The notes: a model not told the origin generated them from the sequence alone. A DNA stretch of 64,000 nucleotides from Symbiodinium natans (GCA_905221605.1 CAJNDS010000324.1:771201-835200); one strand, 5' to 3'. Counted from the first letter of the stretch, positions 19,675-30,276 are shown. Numbers and translations are program-made.

Positions 19675-19750
19675 GGTGTTTAGGGTGTTTAGGGTGTTTA
19701 GGGTGTTTAGGGTGTTTAGGGTGTTTAGGGTGTTTAGGGTGTTTAGGTTG
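19675..19750. repeat. (GGGTGTTTA)n array
   Basis: Nine perfect copies of a 9-bp telomere variant, within the intron 19330-19808. It is preceded by diverged GGGTTTT variants. Confidence 0.93.
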
Positions 19751-19808
19751 TAGGGTAATTAAACCCTAAACCCGAAACCCTAAACCGGTTTTTGGCACGT
19801 TGCCCGAG

Positions 19809-19868
19809 GCCTATGCGCTTATTGGTCGGGAGGACCTTGCGCAGCTGGCGGGCAGCGAGGCCCCTCCC
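19809..19868 (+). CDS. Candidate exon, locus E
   Basis: TTGCCCGAG|GCC, phase 0, 20 codons AYALIGREDLAQLAGSEAPP, donor GTATAA. If unspliced it stops at TAA 19872-19874, so this could be a gene end. Joins 19329 in phase. Confidence 0.52.
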
Positions 19869-19898
19869 GTATAATTAGCTGTTTAGGGTTTGGGGGGT

Positions 19899-19977
19899 TT
19901 AGGGTTTAGGGTTTAGGGTTTAGGGTTTAGGGTTTAGGGTTTAGGGTTTAGGGTTTAGGGTTTAGGGTTTAGGGTCA
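19899..19977. repeat. TTTAGGG array
   Basis: About 11 units. Confidence 0.95.
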
Positions 19978-19980
19978 GCT

Positions 19981-20088
19981 CGGTAGCCCAGCGGTACCCT
20001 TCTCCCTTTGTTTGGTTCAAGGTTCCCTTATAAAGTAGGTAACCCACAAGAGGGTGCCCTTTTCACAATATGGTTACTGGGCTACCAA
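19981..20088. mobile_element. MITE-like inverted repeat, family C
   Basis: GGTAGCCCAGCGGTACCCTT at the left mirrors GGTTACTGGGCTACC at the right, with GGTTCCCTTATAAAGTAGG inside. Copies at 26349, 26488 and 58567; a half copy ends at about 16902. Confidence 0.85.
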
Positions 20089-20255
20089 AGCAGGCTTAGT
20101 TTAGGTTGTGCTGGGTAGGGTCTGAGGTGGTTTTGTTCAAGCATCCGTCACCACCCGTGTCTCGTCTTGATGTTGCATGTCTTCTCGGTTTTGGTACACT
20201 TATAATCCCCAAGACCCTCAAGCCTGACATCAGCTGTAATCAGGAATCAGGTTTG

Positions 20256-21415
20256 GGTTAAAACCGATTTTAAGCCAAACCTGAGGTTGGTTTGGACTAC
20301 CCCACCCCAGGCTTGCTTCCGGATTTAAGCTCATGTATTCTTCTATGGGGTTGGCGCCGGTTTTAAGCCTTCCGCAGCGACGGGACAGTACGACCGGTCA
20401 GCTTAAAACCGGTCTCGAACCCAAACAAGAGCAGAATGGCTTAAAAGCGGAAGAAATCTCGTATTCGCTCTGCTGCAGCTTGACGCCGGTATTAAGCCGG
20501 AGGAAGCCGCAGGCCCAGACCCAGCTTAAAGCGGGTTTCAACTCTCCTAGCACACACCCCAAAAGAGGCTTCAAACCGGTTTCAACCCTCCTGGCAGACG
20601 CCCCTAAACAGGCTTAAGACCGGATTTAACCATCCTGGCAGGCTGAAAGCCGGCTTGAGGGCTCCTGGGCCAACCTCATCCTAAAAACCTGGCTCTCTAC
20701 TTCAGTTGTGAAGATTAGTCACTGGCTTCGGAGTGTGCTGAAGCCTGAGTGAGACTCACACAGATGTTTCCTCGAGACCACTGCAAAACTCGAAACCGCT
20801 TGCGATCCTGGCTCTAGCCCGGAGATGGTACGGGAGAGGAGTAAGTGTGGGCGGAGATGCTGTTCTCGTTTAGAAATGCAAACTGGGGGAGGGGGCGCAT
20901 AATTGTAAAACGGTTTTAACTTACAATTATCATAACTGGCGTCCGGGGAGTGCCGCAAATCAGGGGGGCCCAAATTGTAAGTTACAATTGCAGCATCCCC
21001 CCCCCCTCTAAGGGGTTGGGGGTCTTGTTTGGCCAGTTTTTGTTTGTACCGGATCCTAAACCCTCAACCCTGAACCCTACACCCACAGAGTTTTCCAGGT
21101 TGTTAGTTAAGGACTGAACTTGTGGATTTACGGCCTCGGAGTTTTGCAGGCTTGGGGGGGTGCAAGGGAAAGTTTTTGGGTTTAGGGGTTAGGGTTCTGG
21201 TGTAGGGTTGAAGGACGCAAGGAGTAAGCAAACCCAATCGGCTTAAAATTGGTTTGAAGCTCACCGGGCCCAGGCAGAGCTTAAAACCGGTTTTAAGCCG
21301 CACAAGACCCCAAGGTCTTGGCCTCACGGTCGCTTAAAAACGGTTTCAAGCTCTTCAACAGAGACCGTCCCAACTAACCGCCCCGCCGGCTTAAAACCAA
21401 CTTTAAGCCGATTCT
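20256..21415. repeat. Cluster of GGCTTAAAACCGG palindromes
   Basis: About 13 imperfect 20-24 bp palindromes related to GGCTTAAAACCGGTTTT, e.g. near 20256, 20399, 20439, 20483, 20522, 20568, 20608, 20644, 21240, 21279, 21331 and 21383. Spacing is irregular and the DNA between is unique. The open frames here (20333-20617, 21103-21327) are composed of it. Function unknown. Confidence 0.8.
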
Positions 21416-21761
21416 GATTCCAGATTCCAGCCGGGCCCTTGTGCCTCAAGCCTACACCCTACAAACCCTAATCCCTAAACTCTAAACTCTGTTTCCCGAA
21501 CCCCTTTCCTGGGAAAGCGCGACGGGGGGGGGTGGGGTCCATCCTGAAGGGCAACTGTGGGTCTCTTGTAAGGATCTTGGATTCTACAGGGTCTTGTGGG
21601 TTAAGGGTCTGAGAGTCTCCTGAGGCTTTCTAGGTCCCAGGGTTCAGGATCTCAGGCTTTCGTGGTTCCGTGGTCTAAGCAAGCTTTTGGATTTTGGGCT
21701 TCTGGTGGAGCCTTTCCTGCAAGACATTGGATCAAATGCGGAACCCTGAGTTGCAAACGCT

Positions 21762-21860
21762 TAGAGTTTAGGGTTTAGGGTTTGGGGTTTGGGGTTTGGG
21801 GTTTAGGGTTTAGGGTTTAGGGTTTAGGGCCAGGGTCTAGGGTTTGGGGTTTAGGGTGCC
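21762..21860. repeat. TTTAGGG/TTTGGGG array
   Basis: Mixed TTTAGGG and TTTGGGG units immediately before the candidate exon. Confidence 0.9.
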
Positions 21861-21864
21861 AGAG

Positions 21865-21912
21865 GCAGCTGCCGACACAGCCGCGCCCTCTTCTAGGCTG
21901 CCGTTTATGGAG
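21865..21912 (+). CDS. Candidate exon, locus E
   Basis: TGCCAGAG|GCA, phase 0, frame AAADTAAPSSRLPFME, donor GTTCAA. A family D element starts about 20 bp further on. Confidence 0.4.
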
Positions 21913-21930
21913 GTTCAAGTGTCCAATTGG

Positions 21931-22033
21931 CTTGGTTGTCAAAATTATGGTCCCTTTTGGGGGTCCCTAATATAACACGGCACCTAATATTTAGGGTGTC
22001 CAAAAAGGGATCATAATTTTGAAACCACCCAAT
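21931..22033. mobile_element. MITE-like inverted repeat, family D
   Basis: GTCAAAATTATGGTCCCTTT is mirrored by AAAGGGATCATAATTTTGAA at the right; TTGGGGGTCCC/GGTGTCCAA lie inside. Relatives at 28758, 36995, 38943, 49889, 59692 and 63050. Confidence 0.82.
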
Positions 22034-22067
22034 TATAAACGGTACCTGTACCGGGAGGCTTCTTCAG

Positions 22068-22106
22068 AAGAAGTCTGCAGTTGGCATCCCCCTCGAAGGG
22101 CTTGAT
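22068..22106 (+). CDS. Candidate exon, locus E
   Basis: GCTTCTTCAG|AAG, phase 0, frame KKSAVGIPLEGLD, donor GTCCGG. Unspliced, the frame (VRNKRA) stops at 22125-22127, so it may be a terminal exon of locus E. Confidence 0.4.
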
Positions 22107-22361
22107 GTCCGGAATAAAAGGGCATGAATTTACGTACTATAGGGGTCCGACTAATGACTAATAGTATTCCCTTAGGGTCAAACCCTCAACCCTAAACCCT
22201 AAACCCCAAACCCTAAACCCCTTTAGAATTATACTCTAATAACCCCCAAAACCCTACTCTAATTATTAAGGCCCCGATAGTATTGTTGCTTGAGGGATCT
22301 CCGTAGCCAGCCTTTGCTTCCCATTACTGCCAGTTGCTTAAGAACCCCCCAAACAAAATAT

Positions 22362-22412
22362 ACATATATATATATATGTATAAATATATATATATATACA
22401 TATACATATATA
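22362..22412. repeat. (TA)n microsatellite
   Basis: TATATA tracts in a 90-bp inverted context (CTTAAGAACCCCCC... / ...GGGGTTCTTGAGC, 22318-22474), so the whole block may be an AT-rich foldback. Confidence 0.85.
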
Positions 22413-22567
22413 CTTCCTTATTGAGGGGAATATAGCGATTATTGTTTTTTTATTCTTTTGGGGTTCTTGAGCAAATAGTAGATTAAGCCCTGAACCCTAA
22501 ACCCCTCAAAGCATGGGCCCTGCGACCATCATCTCACTGTTGTCGTGTCCTTAGGTTCCTGTGGCTC

Positions 22568-22620
22568 ACCCTAAACCCTAAACCCTAAACCCTAAATCCT
22601 AAACCCTAAACCCTAAACCC
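22568..22620. repeat. CCCTAAA array
   Basis: About seven units. The following 22640-23160 is mostly unique or hairpin DNA (TTCAAGCTGCGGCTTGAA at 22660) without a supported gene. Confidence 0.92.
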
Positions 22621-23173
22621 TGTCTATGAACACTCAGGGATGCAAGGCGGCTCTATGTACTTCAAGCTGCGGCTTGAAGTGCAAGCCGGCTGGTTGAAGA
22701 TCATGTGAAGCAGTGTTTATACTACTGTTTTTGATGAGTGTATACAAGGCTCCTGTTTAATATTGGTGAGTGTATACCTTGGGTGTCCTTTTGGGGGTAC
22801 AAGAAATATAAACCCTACTTCATGTGGGGATTACAAGTCTAGGAGTTTTGGGAGTTGCAGCTATTTTCGGTTTAAAAGGCTTACGCTTTGGGCTCGAGGC
22901 TTACCGCATGGTTTTTGGGTTGCTCGTCGACCAGGAATGAAGCACTCTCACTCAACTTCCTGTTGCATGGCGGTAGTCGAGGGAAACTGAAACTGCATGA
23001 GCTCTAAGAGCCCTAAAAACCCAAAAAACCCTAAACAATCCCAAAGAGCCCAGTCCCCCTTAATCTTAGCAATATACCTCAATTTCTGGAGGGGCCCCCT
23101 TGATACTATTGCTTGATTAAGGGGTATTGGGCTCTCCTTTGGAGGATCCCCCAAGCTCCTGCGTCCTTGGAAG

Positions 23174-23234
23174 GCGGATGCGTGACCTGCTTGAGGGCGC
23201 AGACGAGGAGAGTCATGAGTCTGAGCATCACGTA
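23174..23234 (+). CDS. Candidate exon (acidic, RMRDLLEGADEE)
   Basis: CTTGGAAG|G, frame RMRDLLEGADEESHESEHH, donor GTAAAG. If unspliced it ends at TGA 23250-23252. Includes an ATG at 23178, so a first exon is also possible. Confidence 0.45.
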
Positions 23235-23903
23235 AAGCGAGTTAGTAGCTGAGTGAGTACACTTTACACCTTTTGGGATACTATAATCCCCCTATAGAAC
23301 TGAAAGTGTATACTTTTTGGGGGCTTATGGACTCAGCAACTAAGGCAGCTAAGTGCTGCATGCACTGGGTTTAGTGTTCATAGGGTTGGTTGATAAGGGT
23401 TTACAGGGTTGACAGAATTTGCAGGGCTTATGGGGCTTCTAGTGCTTTCATCATCTGGCATAGTCCATAGCAGAGCAGACGCGAAAACGCCTAAACCCCT
23501 GAAACACCTTAAGCCCCGACCTCCCTGACCAACCAACCCCCCCCCCCCCCCAACAGGAAAAAATGCAAAATCAAGCTCAAAATTAACCGTAAACACTGAA
23601 ACAACCCTAAACCCTAAACCCTGGTCCTAAACAAGGAGAGCTGAGTGCTGCATGCCCCCCCTAAAGCCGAAGTAAGTCTATTCTCTAAGGGTAGATACAT
23701 GGTCCTTCAAACCCTAATAAAACTCTAAACCCTAAACTCTCAACCCTAAACCCTACCCCTAAACCCGAAACCCTGAACCCTAAGGGTTCTGAAGTATGGG
23801 CCCTTGGGCTGGCTAGGGTACATAAGGGGTATGAAGGGGTCCCCATTTAAGGCCCCATGCATGTAACAACCCAAAGAGTCCCCTAAACCACAAAACTCCC
23901 GAA

Positions 23904-23976
23904 CCCTAAACCCTAAACCCTAAACCCTAAACCCTAAACCCTAAACCCTAAACCCTAAACCCTAAACCCTAAACCC
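23904..23976. repeat. CCCTAAA array
   Basis: About ten units. Upstream 23790-23870 is an MITE-like block (CTGAAGTATGGGCCC...) also present at 12620-12690. Confidence 0.93.
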
Positions 23977-24030
23977 GGCTGCCGCAAACCCAGCAACCCC
24001 TACACCGAACCTGGATCCCTCAAACCTCAG

Positions 24031-24108
24031 CCGCTGTTGAAGGATTTGCAGGCTGCTACCTGCATCGATCCTCTGGATTCCTCTGATTGGTGCTGGTCTC
24101 AGGATCGG
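24031..24108 (+). CDS. Candidate exon
   Basis: AAACCTCAG|CCG, phase 0 both ends, 26 codons PLLKDLQAATCIDPLDSSDW then CWSQDR, donor GTTTGG. A hydrophobic alternative frame (LLPASILWIPLIGAG) is also open after TTTGCAG at 24085. Confidence 0.4.
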
Positions 24109-24750
24109 GTTTGGGCTGCTTGGGGTTCACGGCTTCGGGTTTAGGGTTTAGGCTTTAGGGCTCAGGGTTGAAGGTTTAGGATTTAGGGTTTTGGGGTTAG
24201 GGTTCAGGGTTTTGAGCAGTGGACGCGCGTGCGGGTGAGAGCCTTTCTTTAGAGTTTGGGTCGCGCTCCCTTCCTCGCGTCGCGTGGCAAAGTGATCCTG
24301 AAAATGCAGTTCAAACATGTACGGATGCCAAACCCTAAACTCCCAACCCCCCCCCCCCCCCACATTATATACAGATATATATATATATATATATATAACC
24401 CTAAACCTGAACCCTATAGTACATACATGTGGGTCCTTTCCAGGGATCTCTCCTGGGTCCTGGCATCCCCTATTTGGAGGTTTGGGAGTTTAAGGGGAGT
24501 CCCTTCCGCGTCACTGAGTTTTTCCTGTAGTCCCTATAAATCGGTGTAGGGTTCAGGGTTTAGGGTTTAGGGCGCCGCGCAGGGCTTAGTGTTTAGGGTT
24601 TCCAGGTCCTCACAGAGTTCAACGCTTTGATTGTGGGGCTTTCCGAATAGACAGGCTCGGGCCTCCCCCCTAAAACCCAAACCCTCAGAGTGTGTTTCAG
24701 GTTTAGAGTTATAGGTTTAACTACAGGGGTTTGTGTATTAGTGTTATAGG

Positions 24751-24852
24751 TTGGGATGTTCCCCCAATTTCTAACAGTCCTGAATACGGCTTATAGTACC
24801 CCCTATTCTAACCCCTACTTAAGGACTGTTCGTACAAGGGGGAACATCCCAA
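24751..24852. mobile_element. MITE-like inverted repeat, family B
   Basis: TTGGGATGTTCCCCCAATTT ... AAGGGGGAACATCCCAA with AACAGTCC/GGACTGTT internal arms. Confidence 0.9.
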
Positions 24853-24953
24853 GTTATAGGGCTTGCAGGGTTTAGTCAGGGTTTAGGGTTTAGGGTTTCG
24901 GGTTTAGGGTTTAGGGTTTAGGGTTTAGGGTTTCAACTTGGTGCAGGGTTTAG

Positions 24954-25022
24954 GCTTCGGATGAGACTGCCGGCCTTAGCTGCGTGGCGTTTTGCTTCAG
25001 ATAGCGCGTGGAGATCTGGACC
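24954..25022 (+). CDS. Candidate exon
   Basis: Telomeric GTTTAG|G acceptor, frame LRMRLPALAAWRFASDSAWR then SGP, donor GTAAAT leaving two bases. Phase fits 25456. Confidence 0.45.
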
Positions 25023-25071
25023 GTAAATTGCCAAACACCCTCAAGATAGCGACTTCCGCCGAGCTTCCTGT

Positions 25072-25170
25072 TTAGGGTTTAGGGTTTAGGGTTTAGGGTT
25101 TAGGGTTTAGGGTTTAGGGTTTAGGGTTTAGGGTTTGGGGTTTGGGGTTTGGGGTTTGGGGTTTGGGGTT
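25072..25170. repeat. TTTAGGG then TTTGGGG array
   Basis: Nine TTTAGGG units followed by five TTTGGGG units. Confidence 0.94.
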
Positions 25171-25455
25171 CTCAACACTAAACCCTAAATCCTCAACTTT
25201 GAGGCCCAGGCCTATTGGAACATCGGTGAGTTGCTGTACCCTAAACCCTAAACCCTCGACCACAACTCCTTGGGTATTACATCCCATGATCAGAAGGCCG
25301 ATTCTCAGTGATCGCTGTTTGTTTGGGCCCTAACCCCCGAAACCCCACACGTATAAACGTAAACCCTAAACCCTAAACCTTAAATCCCTAAACTCTATAA
25401 CCCCTAAACCCTCCAATCCTCCAAGCCCTACGCCTACAACCCTAAAGCCCTCGAG

Positions 25456-25541
25456 GGCTGTTTCGGCTTGGGGGGCTTGGCCATGGCTGCGTGGGCTACG
25501 GAGCTTCGGTTTCAACAGCTGGAGGCCTGAACACTTGAAGG
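25456..25541 (+). CDS. Candidate exon (Trp-rich or Ala-rich frame)
   Basis: CCCTCGAG|G acceptor. Two frames are open: AVSAWGAWPWLRGLRSFGFN (in phase with 25022, ending at donor GTTTTT) and GCFGLGGLAMAAWATELRF, which stops at 25528-25530. Phase favours the first. Confidence 0.42.
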
Positions 25542-25967
25542 GTTTTTGTTACCCTAACGCTCCGAGGACTCTTATTTTTAAGGGTTTTTGGGTCCAAAGG
25601 CCATGTTATGTAAGGGTTAGGGTTTAGGGTTAGGGTTTAGGGTTTAGAGGGTTTTTTATTTTTTTTTACGGGGTTTAGGGTGTGAGAGTTTAGGGCTCAG
25701 GGTTCAGGGTTCAGGGTTTAGGGTTACGGTTTAAAGGGGTCTTTAGGGGGTTTAAGGGTTGAGAGTTTCGGGTTCAGGGGGTAAAGGGTTTAGAGTTTAG
25801 GGTTTGGGTTTTGGGGGTTTCGGTTTGGCTTAGGGGTTCCCCCATCCCGCGCCGGTTGCGAATGGCTCGTGGTGGTTTGGGGTTTAGGGTTAGGCTGTTG
25901 GGCTTAGGGTCTTCACTCTGCCTTTAGGTCTTAGGGTTTAGGGTTTACGGTTTTCCCCTCATCCCCC

Positions 25968-26040
25968 CTAAACCCTAAACCCTAAACCCTAAACCCTAAA
26001 CCCTAAACCCTAAACCCTAAACTCTAAACCCTAAACCCTG
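25968..26040. repeat. CCCTAAA array
   Basis: About ten units. It faces the TTTAGGG array at 26133 across about 90 bp that contains inverted AACGCCGGG/CCCCGGCGTTT. Confidence 0.94.
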
Positions 26041-26132
26041 TGTTTTGTTTAGCTTCAGGGCCCTAAACCCCAAAACACCTAAAACCCAAAACGCCGGGCT
26101 TAGCCAAGGCATGCCCCGGCGTTTCGTTTTTC

Positions 26133-26265
26133 GGTTTAGGGTTTAGGGTTTAGGGTTTAGGGTTTAGGGTTTAGGGTTTAGGGTTTAGGGTTTAGGGTTT
26201 AGGGTTTAGGGTTTAGGGTTTAGGGGTTTAGGGCTTAGGGTTTAGGGTTTAGGGTTTAGGGGCCC
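26133..26265. repeat. TTTAGGG array
   Basis: About 18 units. Confidence 0.95.
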
Positions 26266-26348
26266 TAAACCCTACGCCCCCAAACCCCTCAACCCCGAAA
26301 CCCCGGGCTTAGGTTTGTCTGTCAGCCCCGGTACTTCCTCCCCTCTGG

Positions 26349-26409
26349 GCAAGTTATTTGGTAGCCCAGTGGTGCCCTTTGCCCTTGTGTTGGTTCCTGG
26401 GCCACCAGG
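26349..26409. mobile_element. MITE-like, family C, internally deleted
   Basis: TTGGTAGCCCAGTGGTGCCC ... CCTGGGCCACCAGG: both ends kept, centre missing. Confidence 0.7.
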
Positions 26410-26487
26410 GTGGTGTAGGGTTTGGGGTCTGGGGTTTAGGGGAGGGGTTGGAGTTTAGGGGTTCCAGTGTTGGAGTTGAGGGCTTTC

Positions 26488-26597
26488 TTGATAGCCCAGT
26501 GGTACCTTTTCCCCTTGTTTTGGTTCAAGGTTCCCTTACAAAGTAGCCAACCCAAAAAAAGGGAGCCCTTGTTAGAATACGGTTACTGGGCTACCAA
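26488..26597. mobile_element. MITE-like inverted repeat, family C
   Basis: TTGATAGCCCAGTGGTACC ... GGTTACTGGGCTACCAA; near-identical interior to 19981-20088. Confidence 0.88.
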
Positions 26598-26871
26598 GAT
26601 TATCCGTCAACACTTAGGGCTGAGGGTTCTGGGTGCGCAGCGGTAGCTCTTTATTCCCTCAACTTGGTTTCGGAGACCGAGTTTTTGTTCCACCCGGAAT
26701 CCCCCTGAAGTCTCACACTTCCCAGCGCGAGCCCTGAAACCCTAAACCTTCCCTGCACTCCTATGCTGCATTGTTTTTTTTCGCGGAGCCCCGAAGCACG
26801 AAGCTACTCTGCTACACAGCCCCCCTGGCCCCCCCAGACACTGCAGGGATCCCAAGCGGATCCTAAGCTTG

Positions 26872-27030
26872 AAGCCCTAAACCCCCGATGCCCCAAAAGC
26901 CCTAAGCCCCAAAAGCCCGAAACCCAAGCCCCAAGCCCCAAACCCCAAAACCCCAAAACCCCAAAACCCAAACCCCAAGCCCCAAACCCCAAACCCCAAA
27001 CCCCAATCCCAAGCCCTAGATCATCCCCAG
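26872..27030. repeat. Degenerate AACCCCAAAACCCC repeat
   Basis: CCCAAACCCCAAGCCCC-type units, a diverged C-rich telomere relative. Long open frames on both strands here are repeat translation. Confidence 0.85.
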
Positions 27031-27120
27031 GAATTGAACCCCCATGCCCCAAACCCCTGAAGCCCCCAAGCACCAAAGAACCCCTAAATTCGGGTTAGGG
27101 TGTAGGGTTGAGATTCCCAG

Positions 27121-27178
27121 CTTGGGCTTCTGTGAGGCCCGCCTGGCCTCGCTGGAACAGGCCAGGGACATCGAGTGT
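27121..27178 (+). CDS. Candidate exon (coiled-coil-like)
   Basis: GATTCCCAG|C, frame LGFCEARLASLEQARDIEC, donor GTAGGA, phase 0 end matching 27945. Unspliced it would stop at the TAA of the next CCCTAA. Confidence 0.45.
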
Positions 27179-27212
27179 GTAGGACCCTAAGTAGCTTCTT
27201 CCCATATTTGCA

Positions 27213-27400
27213 ACCCTAAACCCTAAACCCTAAACCCCTAACCCTAAACCCTAAACCCTAAACCTCGGGAGTCCACCACAGAGTCAGAGTGAGGGGTATG
27301 GAAAGCTTGCCTAGGGTACCTCCCCAGTCCAGTCTCCAGAGGAGCTCTCACGACCCTAAACCCTAAACCCTAAATAAACCCTAAACCCTAAACCCTAAAC
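27213..27400. repeat. Two CCCTAAA arrays
   Basis: Arrays at 27213-27265 and 27355-27400 flank about 90 bp of unique sequence without a clear frame. Confidence 0.9.
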
Positions 27401-27538
27401 CCTGGGAACTAAAAACCCTATGAATCCAAACCGTAAGCCTTTTTTAACCTTAAACCATCCCAGCACCGCAGACTCCCTTCCGGCTCCCAACCTCTGCAGC
27501 TTGTCGTAGCGCATCGCGCCCCCAACGACTTTGCAGCT

Positions 27539-27592
27539 GTTTAGGGTTTAGGGTTTAGGGTTTAGGGTTTAGGGTTTAGGGTTTAGGGTTTA
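27539..27592. repeat. TTTAGGG array
   Basis: About eight units. The island before it (27465-27538) is open on both strands, so I do not call it. Confidence 0.93.
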
Positions 27593-27944
27593 GGTTTCAG
27601 GGTTTCATGTCGCACCCCAAGCCCGAAACCCTATCTCCTTAAGCCCTAAACGCCCCTCAGTCCTGGACCCCTCAAACCCAAAACCTCCTGAACTATTCAC
27701 TCCCCTAAAACCTCCAGACTCTTAAACCCCCCCCAATACCCTATTAACCCTAGCCTATAACCCTAAACCCCGAAACCCTAGACCCTCTAAACCCTGAGCC
27801 CTGTAAAGCCCAAAACCCTAAAAACCCTAAGCCCGATGAACCCTAAACCCGAAACCCTAAACCCTCCTAAACCCTAAACCCAAAACCCTAAACCCTATGA
27901 ACCCCTAAACCCAAAATCTCCAAAAACACACAAAGCGCCGGGAG

Positions 27945-28005
27945 GCCCTCGGCTCCCTCCAGCGCGCGGCGCCCGCCGATGCCGAGAGTGCCGCACGGGC
28001 GTGGG
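27945..28005 (+). CDS. Candidate exon (Ala-rich helix)
   Basis: GCCGGGAG|GCC, phase 0, frame ALGSLQRAAPADAESAARAW, donor GTTTGG leaving one base, which with the two-base start at 29046 gives Gly. Confidence 0.48.
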
Positions 28006-28039
28006 GTTTGGGGCTTGTAGTTTTTGAGGGTGTAATAGG

Positions 28040-28230
28040 GTTGAGTAGGGTTTAGTAGGGTTGGGTAGCGTTTAGTACCGTTTAGTAGGGTTGAGTAGGG
28101 TTGAGTAGGGTTGAGTAGGGTTTAGTAGGGTTGAGTAGGGTTTAGTAGGGTTGAGTAGGGTTTAGGGTTTAGGGTGTAGGGTTAAGGGTTTAGGGTGTAG
28201 GGTTTAGGGTTTAGGGTTTAGGGTTTAGGC
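28040..28230. repeat. (GGGTTGAGTA)n then TTTAGGG repeats
   Basis: About ten GGGTTGAGTA/GGGTTTAGTA decamers, a telomere variant, grading into TTTAGGG. Confidence 0.92.
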
Positions 28231-28757
28231 GTGTTCGGGGTCTCTTTGATGAAGGGGGTCGGGGGGTGGAGGGCCAGGGATGCTCAGAGGTTGGGGGATT
28301 TAGGGTTTTGCAGCAGGGCTTCAGCGTATGAGGCTGGAAGGGGAAGGCTCAATTAGGCCCACCCCGCATGCGGGTGCTTGGCTGGAGATGAGCAGCCCGA
28401 ACTCCGAACAAACCCAAACCCAGGGACCCAAGGGCTTGGTTCGGGGTTTCGGGTTTAGAGACTAGGGTTCAGGTTAGGTTTTAAAACCTATTACACAGGA
28501 CAACTCTACTTTGTATAACCTTTAATAGGCGAGGCCTTCAAAGACTCACTGTTGGCATCCCTTGACTTAGGGTGGAGTTTTTTTTTGGGGGGGGTCCATG
28601 TTTACCATGTTTATACAAAACCCTAAACCCTAATCCCCGATTTACAAAATATGCATAGAGATGCATTCGGATGGCTGCAAGACTTGGTGTGTCGATGCGC
28701 CGTCCCCAGGCTCTTTTCTTGATACGCAGAAACAACATGAGCAATAGATACATTAAA

Positions 28758-28845
28758 TGGTCACTTCTCGAAAATCTGTTCCCTTGGGGTCCTGATCATA
28801 ATGCGGCCCTCTTATTTAGGGTACCTCATTTGGAGAAGTGAGCAA
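28758..28845. mobile_element. MITE-like inverted repeat, family D
   Basis: GGTCACTTCTCGAAAATC ... TTTGGAGAAGTGAGC with CTTGGGGTCCTGATCATAAT inside; arms diverged from 21931-22033. Confidence 0.65.
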
Positions 28846-28959
28846 ATACATGATGTCATGTACATATTGCGAGTACAGATGATGTGTTCATGACGACATA
28901 GACATATCTTCATGTATTCACAAATCTACATATGTGCATATATCTCTAGACCTGAAACC

Positions 28960-29016
28960 CTAAACCCTAAACCCTAAACCCCAAACCCCAAACCCTAAAC
29001 CCTAAACCCTAAACCC
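28960..29016. repeat. CCCTAAA array
   Basis: About eight units, some CCCCAAA. Confidence 0.92.
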
Positions 29017-29045
29017 CCCCTAAAAGCCCTGCACGTCTGCAAGAG

Positions 29046-29107
29046 GCCCCATTCGGCACCTCGAAACTCTGCAGAAGGAGCTCGAAGATGCGCCTTGGAT
29101 TTTTATG
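29046..29107 (+). CDS. Candidate exon (coiled-coil-like)
   Basis: TGCAAGAG|GC, two-base start, frame PIRHLETLQKELEDAPWIFM, donor GTTGCA at phase 0. Heptad-like Leu spacing. Unspliced it stops soon after (VAIF, TAA). Confidence 0.52.
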
Positions 29108-29466
29108 GTTGCAATTTTCTAATGATTCTTATATTGCTACTAATAGCAAAATTTAATAAATACGTACTTAAATATACATAAACAGCAAGAATACTACTAA
29201 AAAAAAACATGTTTTTTTTTTGGGGGGGGGGAGGGGGGTTAGGGTTCAGAGGTACTTATAAGGCTAGGGTTCTTGAGGGTTTGGGATTTAGGGATTTAGG
29301 GTTTTGTTTTTTCTTTGGTTTGCTGGATTTTGTTTGTGTGTTTCGGAGATTGTTTTTTTTCGGGTGCTCCTAATCTTTCGTCTTTTTCACCACCCTCGGT
29401 GTGGGTGGGGATGTTAGACTTTAAACTCAACTCTTCTCCTCGCCCGGTCTACTCCTCGCCCAACCT

Positions 29467-29600
29467 CCAGGGTGCCCAACCCCAGAGCGTCCCTGGAGTG
29501 CCCAACCCCAAAGTGTCCTGAAAAACCCAAACCCAGAGTGTCCCTGGAGTGCCCGACCCCACAATAGAGTGCCCCTGGAGTGCCCAACCCCAGAGTATCT
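29467..29600. repeat. Minisatellite, about 26-30 bp units
   Basis: GTGCCCAACCCCAGAGTGTCCCTGGA-type units, about five diverged copies. Open frames on both strands come from the repeat. Confidence 0.85.
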
Positions 29601-29683
29601 CTACCCATGTTCGAAGTAATATGAGCAAGCGCCAAAACCCCCAGCCATTCAAGTAAGTAAGGGGTGGACACGAATGCCCAAAA

Positions 29684-29860
29684 CCCTGTAAAGCGATTGG
29701 AACACTTGAGAAGCGACACCCCTAAGTCAATGAGTCGTTGGGTGTGCTATAGCCTTGATTTTTTCCCAAAGCGACACCTGCAGACATCCAGCGTGGATGA
29801 TTGATGCTAAAACCCTGTAAAACGATGGGAACACTTGAAAAGCGACACCCCTCATGTTGC
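29684..29860. repeat. Direct duplication (GGAACACTTGARAAGCGACACC)
   Basis: CCTGTAAARCGATKGGAACACTTGARAAGCGACACCCCT-like blocks at 29684-29722 and 29813-29851, about 129 bp apart. Confidence 0.8.
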
Positions 29861-29954
29861 ATCCATTAGCACCACCAGCCGGTTTTGGCAGTCGCTCATA
29901 AATATCTATATATATATATGTATATATATATATGTATTTATTGTTTTTTGTTTT

Positions 29955-30190
29955 TTTGGCGGGGGTGGGGGGGGGGGGGGGGCGCGGGGGCGAGGGGGGC
30001 GAGGGGGGCAACAGGGGCGAGGGGGGGCGAGGGTGGCGAGGAGGCGGCGAGGGCGGCGGGCGAGGGGGGCGAGGGGGGAGGGGGGCGAAGGGGGCGAGGG
30101 GGGGAGGGGGGTTGGGGGGTGAGAGGGGGGGGGGGGCGAGGGGGGCGAGGGGGGGCGGGGGGGGGCGAGGAGGGGGGGGGGGGGGGTTGA
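29955..30190. repeat. G-rich (GGGGGGCGA)n tract
   Basis: Imperfect GGGGGGCGAG units, G on + strand throughout; likely G-quadruplex-forming. Flanked by TA microsatellite (29902-29935) and a T34 run (30238-30272). Confidence 0.9.
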
Positions 30191-30230
30191 GGTTTGAGTT
30201 GTTTTTCTTTGGGTGAGGGGGTGGTTTTTT

Positions 30231-30276
<46 letters not shown>

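Noticed and set aside
27010-27050. B-box-like GGTTCAATTCC (minus strand)
   Set aside because: The T-arm stem does not pair and no acceptor stem is found.
27465-27538. Island open on both strands
   Set aside because: The minus-strand frame (QSRWGRDALRQAAEVG) is as good as the plus one, and neither has a convincing pair of splice sites.
29835-30216. Gly/Arg-rich frames over the G tract
   Set aside because: Low-complexity translation of (GGGGGGCGA)n in all three phases.
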